DNA of 64,000 bases. It comes from Vagococcus xieshaowenii (GTDB lineage: Bacteria > Bacillota > Bacilli > Lactobacillales > Vagococcaceae). Positions within the stretch are counted from its first letter, which is position 1. Each line of letters begins with the position of its first letter. The stretch spans positions 456,001-520,000 of the forward strand of contig NZ_CP038865.1 in NCBI RefSeq assembly GCF_004792515.1. The letters are read 5' to 3'. The notes beneath the pieces are model-generated. The model ran no database searches, was not told the origin of the DNA, and was given only the letters and a program-made list of their open reading frames with translations. The position numbers were made by a program, and so were the translations under genes. Below are positions 57,792-64,000 of the stretch, piece by piece.

Positions 57792-59378
57792 ATGCAATTA
57801 AGACCATATCAAGAAGAAGCAAGAAAGTCCATCCATGCTGAATGGGAAGAAGGACGTAAAAAAACATTGTTAGTGTTACCCACAGGTTGTGGAAAAACAA
57901 TCGTATTTAGCAAAGTGATTGAAGACCGTGTGAAGATGGGCGAGCGTGTGCTCGTCCTAGCACATAGGGGTGAGTTACTTGACCAGGCATCAGAGAAACT
58001 TGAAAAAGCTACTGGTTTAAAGACTGCGACAGAAAAGGCAGATAAAACAAGTATTGGTAGTTTCTTTAGAGTAGTTGTAGGGTCTGTTCAAACGTTAATG
58101 AGAGAAAAACGTCTCTCTCAATTCCCTACGGATTTCTTTGACACGATAGTAGTTGATGAAGCGCACCATTGCATTAGTGATGGTTACCAAAGAGTATTGA
58201 ATCACTTTGAGAAATCTAATATTTTGGGTGTGACAGCTACACCTGATAGAGGTGACATGAGAAACCTTGGAACTTACTTTGATTCGCTAGCGTATGAATA
58301 TACTTTACCAAAAGCTATTAAGGCTGGTTACTTATCACCGATTAAAGCCTTAACCATTCCGCTTAAATTAGATTTATCAGCAGTCAAACAACAGAGTGGT
58401 GACTTTAGCACACGTGATTTAGGTAATGCATTAGATCCATACCTACATCAAATAGCAGATGAAATGTTAGAACATTGTGCTAATCGAAAAACGGTGGTAT
58501 TTCTTCCGTTAGTTAAAACCAGTCAAAAGTTTAAGGACATATTGAACCAAAAAGGGTTTAAGGCAGCTGAAGTAAATGGCGAATCAAAAGACCGTCAAAA
58601 AGTGTTAGAAGATTTTGATAAAGACAAGTACAACGTGCTATGTAATTCAATGCTTTTAACAGAGGGTTGGGATTGTCCTAGGGTGGATTGTGTCATTGTG
58701 TTAAGACCAACAAAAGTACGTGCATTATATAGCCAAATGGTTGGGCGTGGTACCCGACTATTTCCAGGAAAAGAAGATTTACTTCTATTAGATTTCTTAT
58801 GGCACACAGAACGCCATGAATTATGTCATCCGGCACACTTAATTGCTCAAAATGATGAAGTAGCGAAAAAAATGACCAAGAACATTGAAGAAGCTGGCGA
58901 AACAGGACTTGCTTTAGATTTACAAGAAGCAGAGGTGCAAGCTGAAAAAGATGTGATTGCAGAACGTGAAGAGTCATTAGCAAAACAATTGAATGAAATG
59001 AAAAAACGTAAACGTAAATTAGTTGATCCATTACAATTCGAAATGTCCATTCAAGCCGAAGACTTAACCAATTATGTTCCTAGTTTTGGTTGGGAAATGG
59101 GGCCGCCTTCAGAAGCACAAGTTAAGACACTTGAGAAGTTGGGCATTATGCCGGAAGCAATTGACAACGCAGGGAAAGCTAGTTTGATGTTGAAAAAATT
59201 AGAAGCCCGTAAAAGTGAAGGGTTAACGACACCGAAACAAATTAGATTTTTAGAAAGTCGTGGGTTCCAACATGTCGGAACTTGGCAATTTGAAACAGCT
59301 AAAAGCATGATTGATAGAATTGCAGCTAATGGCTGGAGACTTCCAAAAGGTGTGGTTCCTTCAACGTACGAGGGATAG
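57792..59378 (+). CDS. SF2 DEAD/DEAH-box helicase
   Basis: 528 residues. Motifs: Q-like QLRPYQEEARKSIHAEW, Walker A VLPTGCGKTIVF, TIVVDEAHHCISDGY (DEAH), LGVTATPDRGD (III), LTEGWDCPRVD (V) and YSQMVGRGTRLFPG (VI). The C-terminal third (about 370-528) is charged and helical, with a repeated-looking pair EAQVKTLEKLGIM and TTPKQIRFLESRGF. It is the phage replication or recombination helicase, between the DUF669 and small coiled-coil genes. GGGGGAG precedes the ATG. Confidence 0.93.
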   Translation: MQLRPYQEEARKSIHAEWEEGRKKTLLVLPTGCGKTIVFSKVIEDRVKMGERVLVLAHRGELLDQASEKLEKATGLKTATEKADKTSIGSFFRVVVGSVQTLMREKRLSQFPTDFFDTIVVDEAHHCISDGYQRVLNHFEKSNILGVTATPDRGDMRNLGTYFDSLAYEYTLPKAIKAGYLSPIKALTIPLKLDLSAVKQQSGDFSTRDLGNALDPYLHQIADEMLEHCANRKTVVFLPLVKTSQKFKDILNQKGFKAAEVNGESKDRQKVLEDFDKDKYNVLCNSMLLTEGWDCPRVDCVIVLRPTKVRALYSQMVGRGTRLFPGKEDLLLLDFLWHTERHELCHPAHLIAQNDEVAKKMTKNIEEAGETGLALDLQEAEVQAEKDVIAEREESLAKQLNEMKKRKRKLVDPLQFEMSIQAEDLTNYVPSFGWEMGPPSEAQVKTLEKLGIMPEAIDNAGKASLMLKKLEARKSEGLTTPKQIRFLESRGFQHVGTWQFETAKSMIDRIAANGWRLPKGVVPSTYEG

Positions 59379-59389
59379 GAGTTGCTTGA

Positions 59390-59608
59390 ATGAATTCTAA
59401 AGTTATTGAACGTGACGTAGAGAGACTACAAATGAAACTCGTTAAATATGAAATGCGTGTTGAAGGAATTCTAAAGCGAAAATATTATATGGAAAATCAA
59501 TTTGAAAAAGATTCAGCAGGCTTAAAGAAGATTTTAGCAGATGCTGAAAAAGATGTTGAAGATACAAAGAGGTTAATTAGTAAGTTAGAAAAGAGGGCAC
59601 AAGAATGA
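59390..59608 (+). CDS. Small coiled-coil prophage protein
   Basis: 72 residues, almost entirely charged alpha helix with heptad spacing (VIERDVERLQMKLVKYEMRV, then DAEKDVEDTKRLISKLEKRA). Preceded by AGGAGTTGC. The stop overlaps the next start as ATGA. No family recognised; it may be a small scaffold or DNA-associated protein. Confidence 0.6.
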   Translation: MNSKVIERDVERLQMKLVKYEMRVEGILKRKYYMENQFEKDSAGLKKILADAEKDVEDTKRLISKLEKRAQE

Positions 59609-59982
59609 ACTATTGGTCTGTAATAGTTGTTTGGCTATTAATCATGACGGTGTTAGTAATCATTATGTTTATTACAAAAATGATTATTGAAATAGGAGAA
59701 GGAATTATGGCGAAGAAAAAATTGATAAAGGAAATTAAGCAAAATTTTCCAGATGCTGAATTAATCGACAATAAGGATGATTGTTTAGATAAGTTCCGAG
59801 TGTGGTTCGGTAATGGAAAAGGCGCATCAATCATTAAGTGGACCAATCTTTACAATGGTGATTTTGAAATTATGGAAATCTTCGGAAACGAAAAAGATTG
59901 GGGAATGGCTGATGATGTCGTGAGAGTTAGTTCAATTGAAATGGTTATTGATGTATTGAAAGGAATTGGTGGTAAAAGATGA
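59605..59982 (+). CDS. Prophage protein with N-terminal membrane helix, unknown
   Basis: 125 residues. One membrane helix (5-24, VIVVWLLIMTVLVIIMFIT region), then a soluble part (KKKLIKEIKQNFPDAELIDN ... WGMADDVVRVSSIEMVIDVL). A second start is plausible at ATG 59707 (MAKKKLIKE), preceded by AGGAGAAGG, which would yield a 91-residue soluble form. The ATG overlaps the previous stop (ATGA) and its own stop overlaps the MazG-like start. Confidence 0.6.
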   Translation: MNYWSVIVVWLLIMTVLVIIMFITKMIIEIGEGIMAKKKLIKEIKQNFPDAELIDNKDDCLDKFRVWFGNGKGASIIKWTNLYNGDFEIMEIFGNEKDWGMADDVVRVSSIEMVIDVLKGIGGKR

Positions 59983-60278
59983 ATGAATTAACCAAATTGA
60001 CGAAGGCTTGGTGTTTAATCAGAAAATTGGATAAAGGCAATCCAGACAAGCAAGCTCTAAAAGTAATGGAGGAAGCTGGTGAATTGGCAGGTGCTACTGT
60101 CCGTGGTGATGATCATCAAATGAAAGATGCGATTGGAGATATCTTTGTAACCTTAGTAGTCCTATGTATGCAAAAAGGTTGGAACATTGAACATTGTATT
60201 GACCAAGCCTATCAAGAGATTAAAGCTAGACGAGGCAAAATGGTAGATGGCGTTTTTGTTAAGGAAGAAGACTTATGA
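59979..60278 (+). CDS. MazG-like nucleotide pyrophosphohydrolase
   Basis: 99 residues. The metal-binding pattern of all-alpha NTP pyrophosphatases is present: KVMEEAGELAGA (ExxE-type) and MKDAIGDIFVTLVVL (ExxD-type, here with D). Phage enzymes of this class remove unusual dNTPs or adjust nucleotide pools and alarmones. Starts at ATGA overlapping the previous stop. A trailing KARRGKMVDGVFVKEEDL is common in phage MazG-like proteins. Confidence 0.85.
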   Translation: MNELTKLTKAWCLIRKLDKGNPDKQALKVMEEAGELAGATVRGDDHQMKDAIGDIFVTLVVLCMQKGWNIEHCIDQAYQEIKARRGKMVDGVFVKEEDL

Positions 60279-60391
60279 TGGCTTTTGTCATTGGAGGACT
60301 GATTGGTTTTTCTATCGCTGCAATTTTTAATGGCTGTAGCTATGACAAAGGTTTTATTGATGGAAGTAAGGAGGAAGAAGATGAAAGTTGA
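60275..60391 (+). CDS. Small single-helix membrane protein of the prophage
   Basis: 38 residues: MMAFVIGGLIGFSIAAIFNG forms one membrane helix, followed by a charged tail with KGFIDGSKEEEDE. AAGGAAG lies 7 bp before the ATG. It overlaps the MazG-like gene at its start and the redoxin gene by 11 bp at its end, consistent with a tightly coupled phage operon. Function unknown. Confidence 0.55.
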   Translation: MMAFVIGGLIGFSIAAIFNGCSYDKGFIDGSKEEEDES

Positions 60392-60647
60392 AGTACATAT
60401 TTATACACTTAACCCTAATTGCAGGGCGTGCAAATTAACGAAACAACAATTTAGTAAGGTAACAAAAGTATTTAACGAGCGTATTAATGCTGAAATGCTT
60501 GACAACTTGAAAGCAACAGGGGTTAAATCAATGCCTTATGTTCAGATTATTCAGGACCAAAAACTTTTAGATAGTTGGTCGGGATTGAAGCCTGACCGAA
60601 TTAGCAGTTGGATTAAAGTTATCAAAAAGGAGAAAAGTAATGGGTAA
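60381..60647 (+). CDS. NrdH/glutaredoxin-like thioredoxin-fold protein
   Basis: 88 residues starting MKVEVHIYTLNPNCRACKLT. The redox motif is CRAC at residues 14-17 and the cis-proline motif is VKSMPYVQI. A final helix GLKPDRISSWIKVIK follows. NrdH-type redoxins reduce ribonucleotide reductase, and phages carry them to raise dNTP supply; no nrd genes are seen here. ATG 60381 follows AAGGAGGAAG; a longer frame from 60303 lies within the preceding gene. Confidence 0.82.
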   Translation: MKVEVHIYTLNPNCRACKLTKQQFSKVTKVFNERINAEMLDNLKATGVKSMPYVQIIQDQKLLDSWSGLKPDRISSWIKVIKKEKSNG

Positions 60648-60729
60648 AAAGAAATCAAAGATTAAAAAGAAAAAAAGACGTTTAGAAGAAAAAGCAAAAC
60701 AGAACGGTACACAAAATAAAAACAAGTAA
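60640..60729 (+). CDS. Lysine-rich mini-protein
   Basis: 29 residues, MGKKKSKIKKKKRRLEEKAK followed by QNGTQNKNK. AAAAAGGAG precedes the ATG and the gene overlaps the redoxin end. The strong positive charge suggests nucleic-acid binding, or simply a short phage ORF; coding is supported by the ribosome-binding site only. Confidence 0.45.
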   Translation: MGKKKSKIKKKKRRLEEKAKQNGTQNKNK

Positions 60730-60740
60730 GAGGTTAGAAC

Positions 60741-62975
60741 GTGGAAAATAAATTGAATCTTATTGAACTATTAGACTACGTTGATCCATCTACGTTAGAT
60801 TATCAAGAATGGGTCAACGTGGGGATGGCGTTAAAGCATGAAGGGTATTCAGCTAACGATTGGAACGATTGGTCAAGACGTGATTTAGGACGTTATCACG
60901 ATAACGAATGCTACCGTAAGTGGGAAACATTCAACGGGACAGGCTCACCAGTTACAGGCGCAACCATTACGCAACTTGCTAAAGAGAATGGCTGGAAAAG
61001 TGGTTATTCAGGCGAAGATGGTAATGAGTTTATTGGCTGGGACGAAACATTCATTCCAACTGATGTAGACAAAGGCTATAGATTAGTTAATACAGATTGG
61101 GTGCTTGGTAAGAAAATTGAAGAGCCTAAAAATTGGAATCCTTCGCAACAAATTATTGATTACTTAGAAACTTTGTTTGCACCAGGTGACATTATCGGTT
61201 ATGTGAATGACGGGTATCTACACAAAAATGGTGAAGTTGAAAAGTGGTTGCCAACATCTGGAGTTTACACTCAACGTGCTGGGGATATTATTGAAAATCT
61301 AAGGAAAAATAAAGATGATATTGGGGCAGTTTTAGGAGACCCCAACCCAGCGTGTGGGGCATGGATTCGATTTAATCCGTTAGATGGTGAGGGAGTCAAA
61401 AATAATAATGTCGTTGATTTTAAATATGCTTTAGTAGAATCAGACAGCATGAGCGTTGAAGAACAAAATGATATTTTAAGACAATTAGAATTGCCAATTG
61501 CCACACTAACACATAGTGGTGGGCGTAGCTTACATGCGATTGTAAAAGTGGATGCGGTAAATTATTTACAGTACCAGGAACGTGTGGATTATCTTTATAA
61601 AATTGTTGAAAGTAATGGGCTTAAAGTAGATAAGCAAAATAAAAATCCTTCTCGTTTATCACGATTGCCTGGTTTCATGAGAAATGGCCAGTATCAATTT
61701 TTAGTTGATAAAAATATTGGTAAAGGCTCCTGGGAAGAGTGGCAAGAATATATTGAAGATATGAATGACAATTTACCTGATCCTGAGAACTTAACCGACT
61801 TATTCGATAAGCCAATTGAGTTAGCACCGGAATTAATCAAAGGTGTGTTGCGTCAAGGTCACAAAATGTTAATTGCTGGACCAAGTAAAGCAGGTAAGTC
61901 GTTCTCATTAATTCAATTAGCGATTGCGATTGCTGAAGGACGCAAGTGGTTCAACTTCGAGTGCGTGAAAGGGAAAGTCCTATACGTTAACTTGGAGCTT
62001 GATAATAATTCAGCGAAAAAACGTTTCTTCGATATTTATCAGAAGTTAGGACAAGGACATGACAATGTATCCAACATTGATATTTGGAACTTGAGGGGGA
62101 AGACGTCACCAATGGACAAGTTGGCTCCGAAGCTAATCCGTAGGGCGCAAAAAGAAAACTATATTGCAGTCATCATTGACCCGATTTATAAAGTGTTAAC
62201 TGGTGATGAAAATAGTGCTCATGAAATGGCAAACTTCACCAATCAATTTGACAAAATAGCAACTGAATTAAATTGTGCAGTAATTTACTGTCACCACCAC
62301 TCAAAAGGGAGCCAGGGCGGTAAGTCATCTATTGACCGTTCGAGTGGTTCGGGCGTATTTGCTAGGGACCCAGATGCCATTTTAGATTTGATTGAGTTAG
62401 AAGTTGATGATGAACGTTACTATAATTTAGAAACTAAAGCAGTATGTTCAACCTATTTAGCAGCGATTCAAACGTATAGTCCAGGTTACACCGGAGTGAG
62501 TCAAGATGACCAATCAAGCATGAAGGAAATGGGCCATCATTTAATGAGTGCTATTCAAGATAAGTCAGTGTTAGCGCTTGTTGAAGAAACTAAAACAAAA
62601 GCAGTTGAAGCCGTTCGAAATGCGACAGCGTGGCGACTTGAGGGAACACTTCGAGAGTTTGCGAAGTTCAAACCCGTCAATGCCTGGTTCAAGTATCCAA
62701 TTCATGAATTAGATGAAAGCTTAGCAGATATTTCAATGGATGACGAACCAAAAAACAATTGGAAAAAAGGTACTCAAAAGGCTAACGAATCTAGAAGTGA
62801 AAAATCTAAAAAAGAGTTAGAAGAGGCTTTTAATATTTTATCAGTTGATGGTGGATCAGTAGAAGCTGGTGCAATTGCAGATTACTTGAACTTATCAAAA
62901 AGTGCAGTATATAAGCGTGTAAAAAAACACGAAATATTTGAAGCGGCTGATGGAATGGTATCTAAGTGTGAATAG
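60741..62975 (+). CDS. Phage primase/helicase (PriCT_2 domain plus RecA-like ATPase)
   Basis: 744 residues. N-terminal PriCT_2-like domain (about 1-85: STLDYQEWVNVGMALKHEGY). The middle part, with SGGRSLHAIVKVDA near 258, resembles primase or VirE-type N-terminal domains. An AAA_25 RecA-like ATPase follows with Walker A IAGPSKAGKSFSLIQ near 373-387 and Walker B VIIDPIYKVLTG. The C-terminus carries a winged-helix segment (GAIADYLNLSKSAVYKRVKK). It would open and prime the phage origin, which seems to lie just downstream. GTG start at 60741, preceded by AGAGGT. Confidence 0.87.
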   Translation: MENKLNLIELLDYVDPSTLDYQEWVNVGMALKHEGYSANDWNDWSRRDLGRYHDNECYRKWETFNGTGSPVTGATITQLAKENGWKSGYSGEDGNEFIGWDETFIPTDVDKGYRLVNTDWVLGKKIEEPKNWNPSQQIIDYLETLFAPGDIIGYVNDGYLHKNGEVEKWLPTSGVYTQRAGDIIENLRKNKDDIGAVLGDPNPACGAWIRFNPLDGEGVKNNNVVDFKYALVESDSMSVEEQNDILRQLELPIATLTHSGGRSLHAIVKVDAVNYLQYQERVDYLYKIVESNGLKVDKQNKNPSRLSRLPGFMRNGQYQFLVDKNIGKGSWEEWQEYIEDMNDNLPDPENLTDLFDKPIELAPELIKGVLRQGHKMLIAGPSKAGKSFSLIQLAIAIAEGRKWFNFECVKGKVLYVNLELDNNSAKKRFFDIYQKLGQGHDNVSNIDIWNLRGKTSPMDKLAPKLIRRAQKENYIAVIIDPIYKVLTGDENSAHEMANFTNQFDKIATELNCAVIYCHHHSKGSQGGKSSIDRSSGSGVFARDPDAILDLIELEVDDERYYNLETKAVCSTYLAAIQTYSPGYTGVSQDDQSSMKEMGHHLMSAIQDKSVLALVEETKTKAVEAVRNATAWRLEGTLREFAKFKPVNAWFKYPIHELDESLADISMDDEPKNNWKKGTQKANESRSEKSKKELEEAFNILSVDGGSVEAGAIADYLNLSKSAVYKRVKKHEIFEAADGMVSKCE

Positions 62976-63050
62976 TGAACGCTTTGAAATTCAATAGAGT
63001 TCACTCTCAATAGATTACGTGAACGCTAAATAGAGTTCAATAGAGTTCAC
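62975..63050. repeat. Iteron-like repeats, candidate phage replication origin
   Basis: Two degenerate 44-bp units each begin GTGAACGCT (62975-62983, 63019-63027) and contain AATAGAGTTCAC. ATAGAGTTCA occurs at 62994, 63030 and 63040, the last two in tandem at 10-bp spacing. GTGAAC and GTTCAC are inverse of each other, so dyads are repeated as well. Located directly after the primase/helicase gene. Confidence 0.7.
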
Positions 63051-63075
63051 TCACTCGAAAACCTTGTCGTACCAA

Positions 63076-63141
63076 TGTCCGGTTACCTCGTGATATCTCC
63101 CCTTAGGGGGATAGATATCACGGAGGATAATCGGGCGGACA
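63076..63141. repeat. Large imperfect inverted repeat in the candidate origin
   Basis: TGTCCG (63076-63081) pairs with CGGACA (63136-63141), and GTGATATC (63090-63097) with GATATCAC (63114-63121) around a TCCCC-TTA-GGGGGA core, with CCTC/GAGG adding pairs. There is no T-run, so it is not a normal terminator. Confidence 0.7.
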
Positions 63142-63202
63142 AGTAAACGGAGGTAAATGGTAAAAGAAATAAAATTAAATAACAAGAAATGGAGAATAAC
63201 AA

Positions 63203-63394
63203 ATGGAAAAAGGATGGTATAAGCGTGGACGTCATATCCGATATGTATATGGTGTTAACTCATCTAATTTGATTGTTTTTCAAGCTAAAACGGAATTTGA
63301 AAAAGAATCGAAAAAATTAAAAGCTGCGCCAATTGATTTTTATTGGTTTAAAGAAGCAGAATATTTAGGAAGTGGGGTGAAGGCAATTGGTTAG
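63203..63394 (+). CDS. Small prophage protein, unknown
   Basis: 63 residues, basic and aromatic: KGWYKRGRHIRYVYGVNSSN, then KLKAAPIDFYWFKEAEYLGS. Preceded by ATGGAGAAT. It overlaps the RusA gene by 8 bp, so it belongs to the same transcript. No motif is recognised. Confidence 0.6.
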   Translation: MEKGWYKRGRHIRYVYGVNSSNLIVFQAKTEFEKESKKLKAAPIDFYWFKEAEYLGSGVKAIG

Positions 63395-63797
63395 TTTTTT
63401 TATTTCATTAAAAAAAGTACCGACTACAACACATCAGCAAAAACAAGTAAACGTGGCCATGACGAAAAAAACAGGTAAGCCAGTTTTCTACGAGCCTGAA
63501 GACTTAAAAAAAGCTAGGGCGTTATTGATGGCACATCTAGGGCAGCACGTACCAGCTAAAAGAATTAATGGCCCGTTGAGGATGACAGTCAAATGGTTAT
63601 TTCCAGTTACTGGTAAGCACAAAAATGGTGAGTACAAATACACGAAACCAGATCTTGATAATTCAAATAAGCTTTTGCAGGATTGCATGACGGAGCTTGG
63701 ATTTTGGAAAGATGATAGTTATGTGGTGAGTTTGATTGCTGAAAAGTTTTGGGCAGAGTTACCAGGGATATTTATTGAATTGGAGGAGATAGAATGA
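63387..63797 (+). CDS. rusA: RusA-family Holliday junction resolvase
   Basis: 136 residues. It opens with SFFISLKKVPTTTHQQKQV, and the active-site region is KYTKPDLDNSNKLLQDCMTE, then FWKDDSYV, which supplies the conserved Asp cluster and Lys of RusA. The enzyme cuts four-way junctions in phage DNA before packaging. TTG start at 63387 follows GTGAAGG; the family begins at this point. The stop overlaps the next ATG. Confidence 0.92.
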   Translation: MVSFFISLKKVPTTTHQQKQVNVAMTKKTGKPVFYEPEDLKKARALLMAHLGQHVPAKRINGPLRMTVKWLFPVTGKHKNGEYKYTKPDLDNSNKLLQDCMTELGFWKDDSYVVSLIAEKFWAELPGIFIELEEIE

Positions 63798-64000
63798 GTT
63801 TAGCAGAAGAATTAAACCAATTAAAAAATGAAAGTTTCGACGTGTGGTTTGAACGTTGGTTCGAAAAAATGAATTTACAAGAACGATTAAAAGTTAGTGC
63901 TAAACAAGGTTATAGCGGGTATATGATTGACGTTGATAGTCGATATAGTAATGATGAATACGCTCAAAGACGTTTGAGAGATAAGCGCACTGTTAAAAAA
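63794..64000 (+). CDS. Prophage protein, N-terminal part (continues beyond window)
   Basis: 69 codons are visible: MSLAEELNQLKNESFDVWFE, then RWFEKMNLQERLKVSAKQGY. The ATG overlaps the RusA stop (ATGA) after GGAGGAGAT, a strong ribosome-binding site. The frame is open to the window edge. Family not recognised. Confidence 0.6.
   Translation, partial: MSLAEELNQLKNESFDVWFERWFEKMNLQERLKVSAKQGYSGYMIDVDSRYSNDEYAQRRLRDKRTVKK

Larger units (their letters stand above)
50338..64000. mobile_element. Prophage, left part (integrase to RusA; right end outside window)
   Basis: The order is integrase, SHOCT protein, ImmA-like protease and repressor on the minus strand, an operator region, then rightward small regulators, recombination proteins, helicase, primase, a likely origin and RusA. 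This matches the lysogeny and early modules of temperate siphophages of Lactobacillales. Structural and lysis genes are not reached. Genes overlap tightly, often by ATGA, unlike the host genes to the left. Confidence 0.93.

Noticed and set aside
58693-59031. Minus-strand open frame of about 110 codons inside the helicase gene
   Set aside because: It is antisense to a well-conserved helicase region, has no ribosome-binding site and a composition typical of shadow frames.
63157-63222. 21-codon ATG frame after GGAGGTAA (MVKEIKLNNKKW...)
   Set aside because: The ribosome-binding site is good but spacing is only 3-4 nt and the frame overlaps the next gene; possible leader peptide, not supported enough to list.

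Overview
The window is a low-GC Gram-positive chromosome segment with an integrated prophage at its right end. The gene set (catabolic carbamate kinase beside a YfcC-type carrier and ArgR, CamS lipoprotein, GatCAB, DUF1054, an L33 with a single C-terminal Cys, T-box-controlled thrS) points to Lactobacillales, most likely Enterococcaceae close to Vagococcus or Enterococcus. That is inference from gene content; no 16S gene is present.

1-4.0 kb: the end of an arginine-deiminase type locus (3' part of arcC, a Crp/Fnr-type regulator, a YfcC/ArcD-like carrier), converging on argR through a shared bidirectional terminator, then a short A24 prepilin peptidase. 4.0-19.5 kb: DNA repair and housekeeping: uvrC; pcrA-ligA-camS-gatC-gatA-gatB-dagK as one dense same-strand run; rlmD; a decayed GNAT gene; a DUF1054 gene and a two-domain VOC protein. 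An intact ISL3-family element (19577-21102, 8-bp target duplication) sits between the VOC gene and its original terminator. 21.2-27.8 kb: murA(Z)-rho-rpmE2, a DsbA-like protein, a secreted DUF1002 protein, an unrecognised 418-residue protein and a cold-shock gene.

27.8-45.4 kb: metabolism. A six-gene operon menB-E-F-D-H-C plus a divergent hotdog thioesterase covers chorismate to 1,4-dihydroxy-2-naphthoate. Next to it is a surface lipoprotein of the flavocytochrome c/fumarate reductase family, with a Rex-like palindrome over its promoter. Then come an adenylate-forming enzyme of unknown substrate and two closely related APC permeases flanking kbl-tdh (threonine to glycine plus acetyl-CoA). A likely CcpA site overlaps the kbl promoter. 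An IS200/IS605-type element lies between permease 1 and kbl. 45.4-50.3 kb: T-box leader (specifier ACC) and thrS, a class B penicillin-binding protein, and rpmG.

50.3-64.0 kb (open at the right edge): a prophage. The leftward lysogeny block is integrase, SHOCT protein, ImmA-like protease and HTH repressor. A ~300-bp switch follows with two copies of the ACACTATAGTGT operator core. The rightward early block carries small regulators, an SMC/RecF-like ATPase, a Sak4-like ATPase, a DUF669 protein, an SF2 helicase, small ORFs, a MazG-like protein, a redoxin, a primase/helicase, a likely replication origin (iteron-like repeats plus a large inverted repeat) and RusA. The least explained items are that origin region, the Rex-like site at the fumarate-reductase-type lipoprotein beside the men genes, the terminator-like hairpin directly before the second permease, and a one-base frameshift in a small prophage gene.
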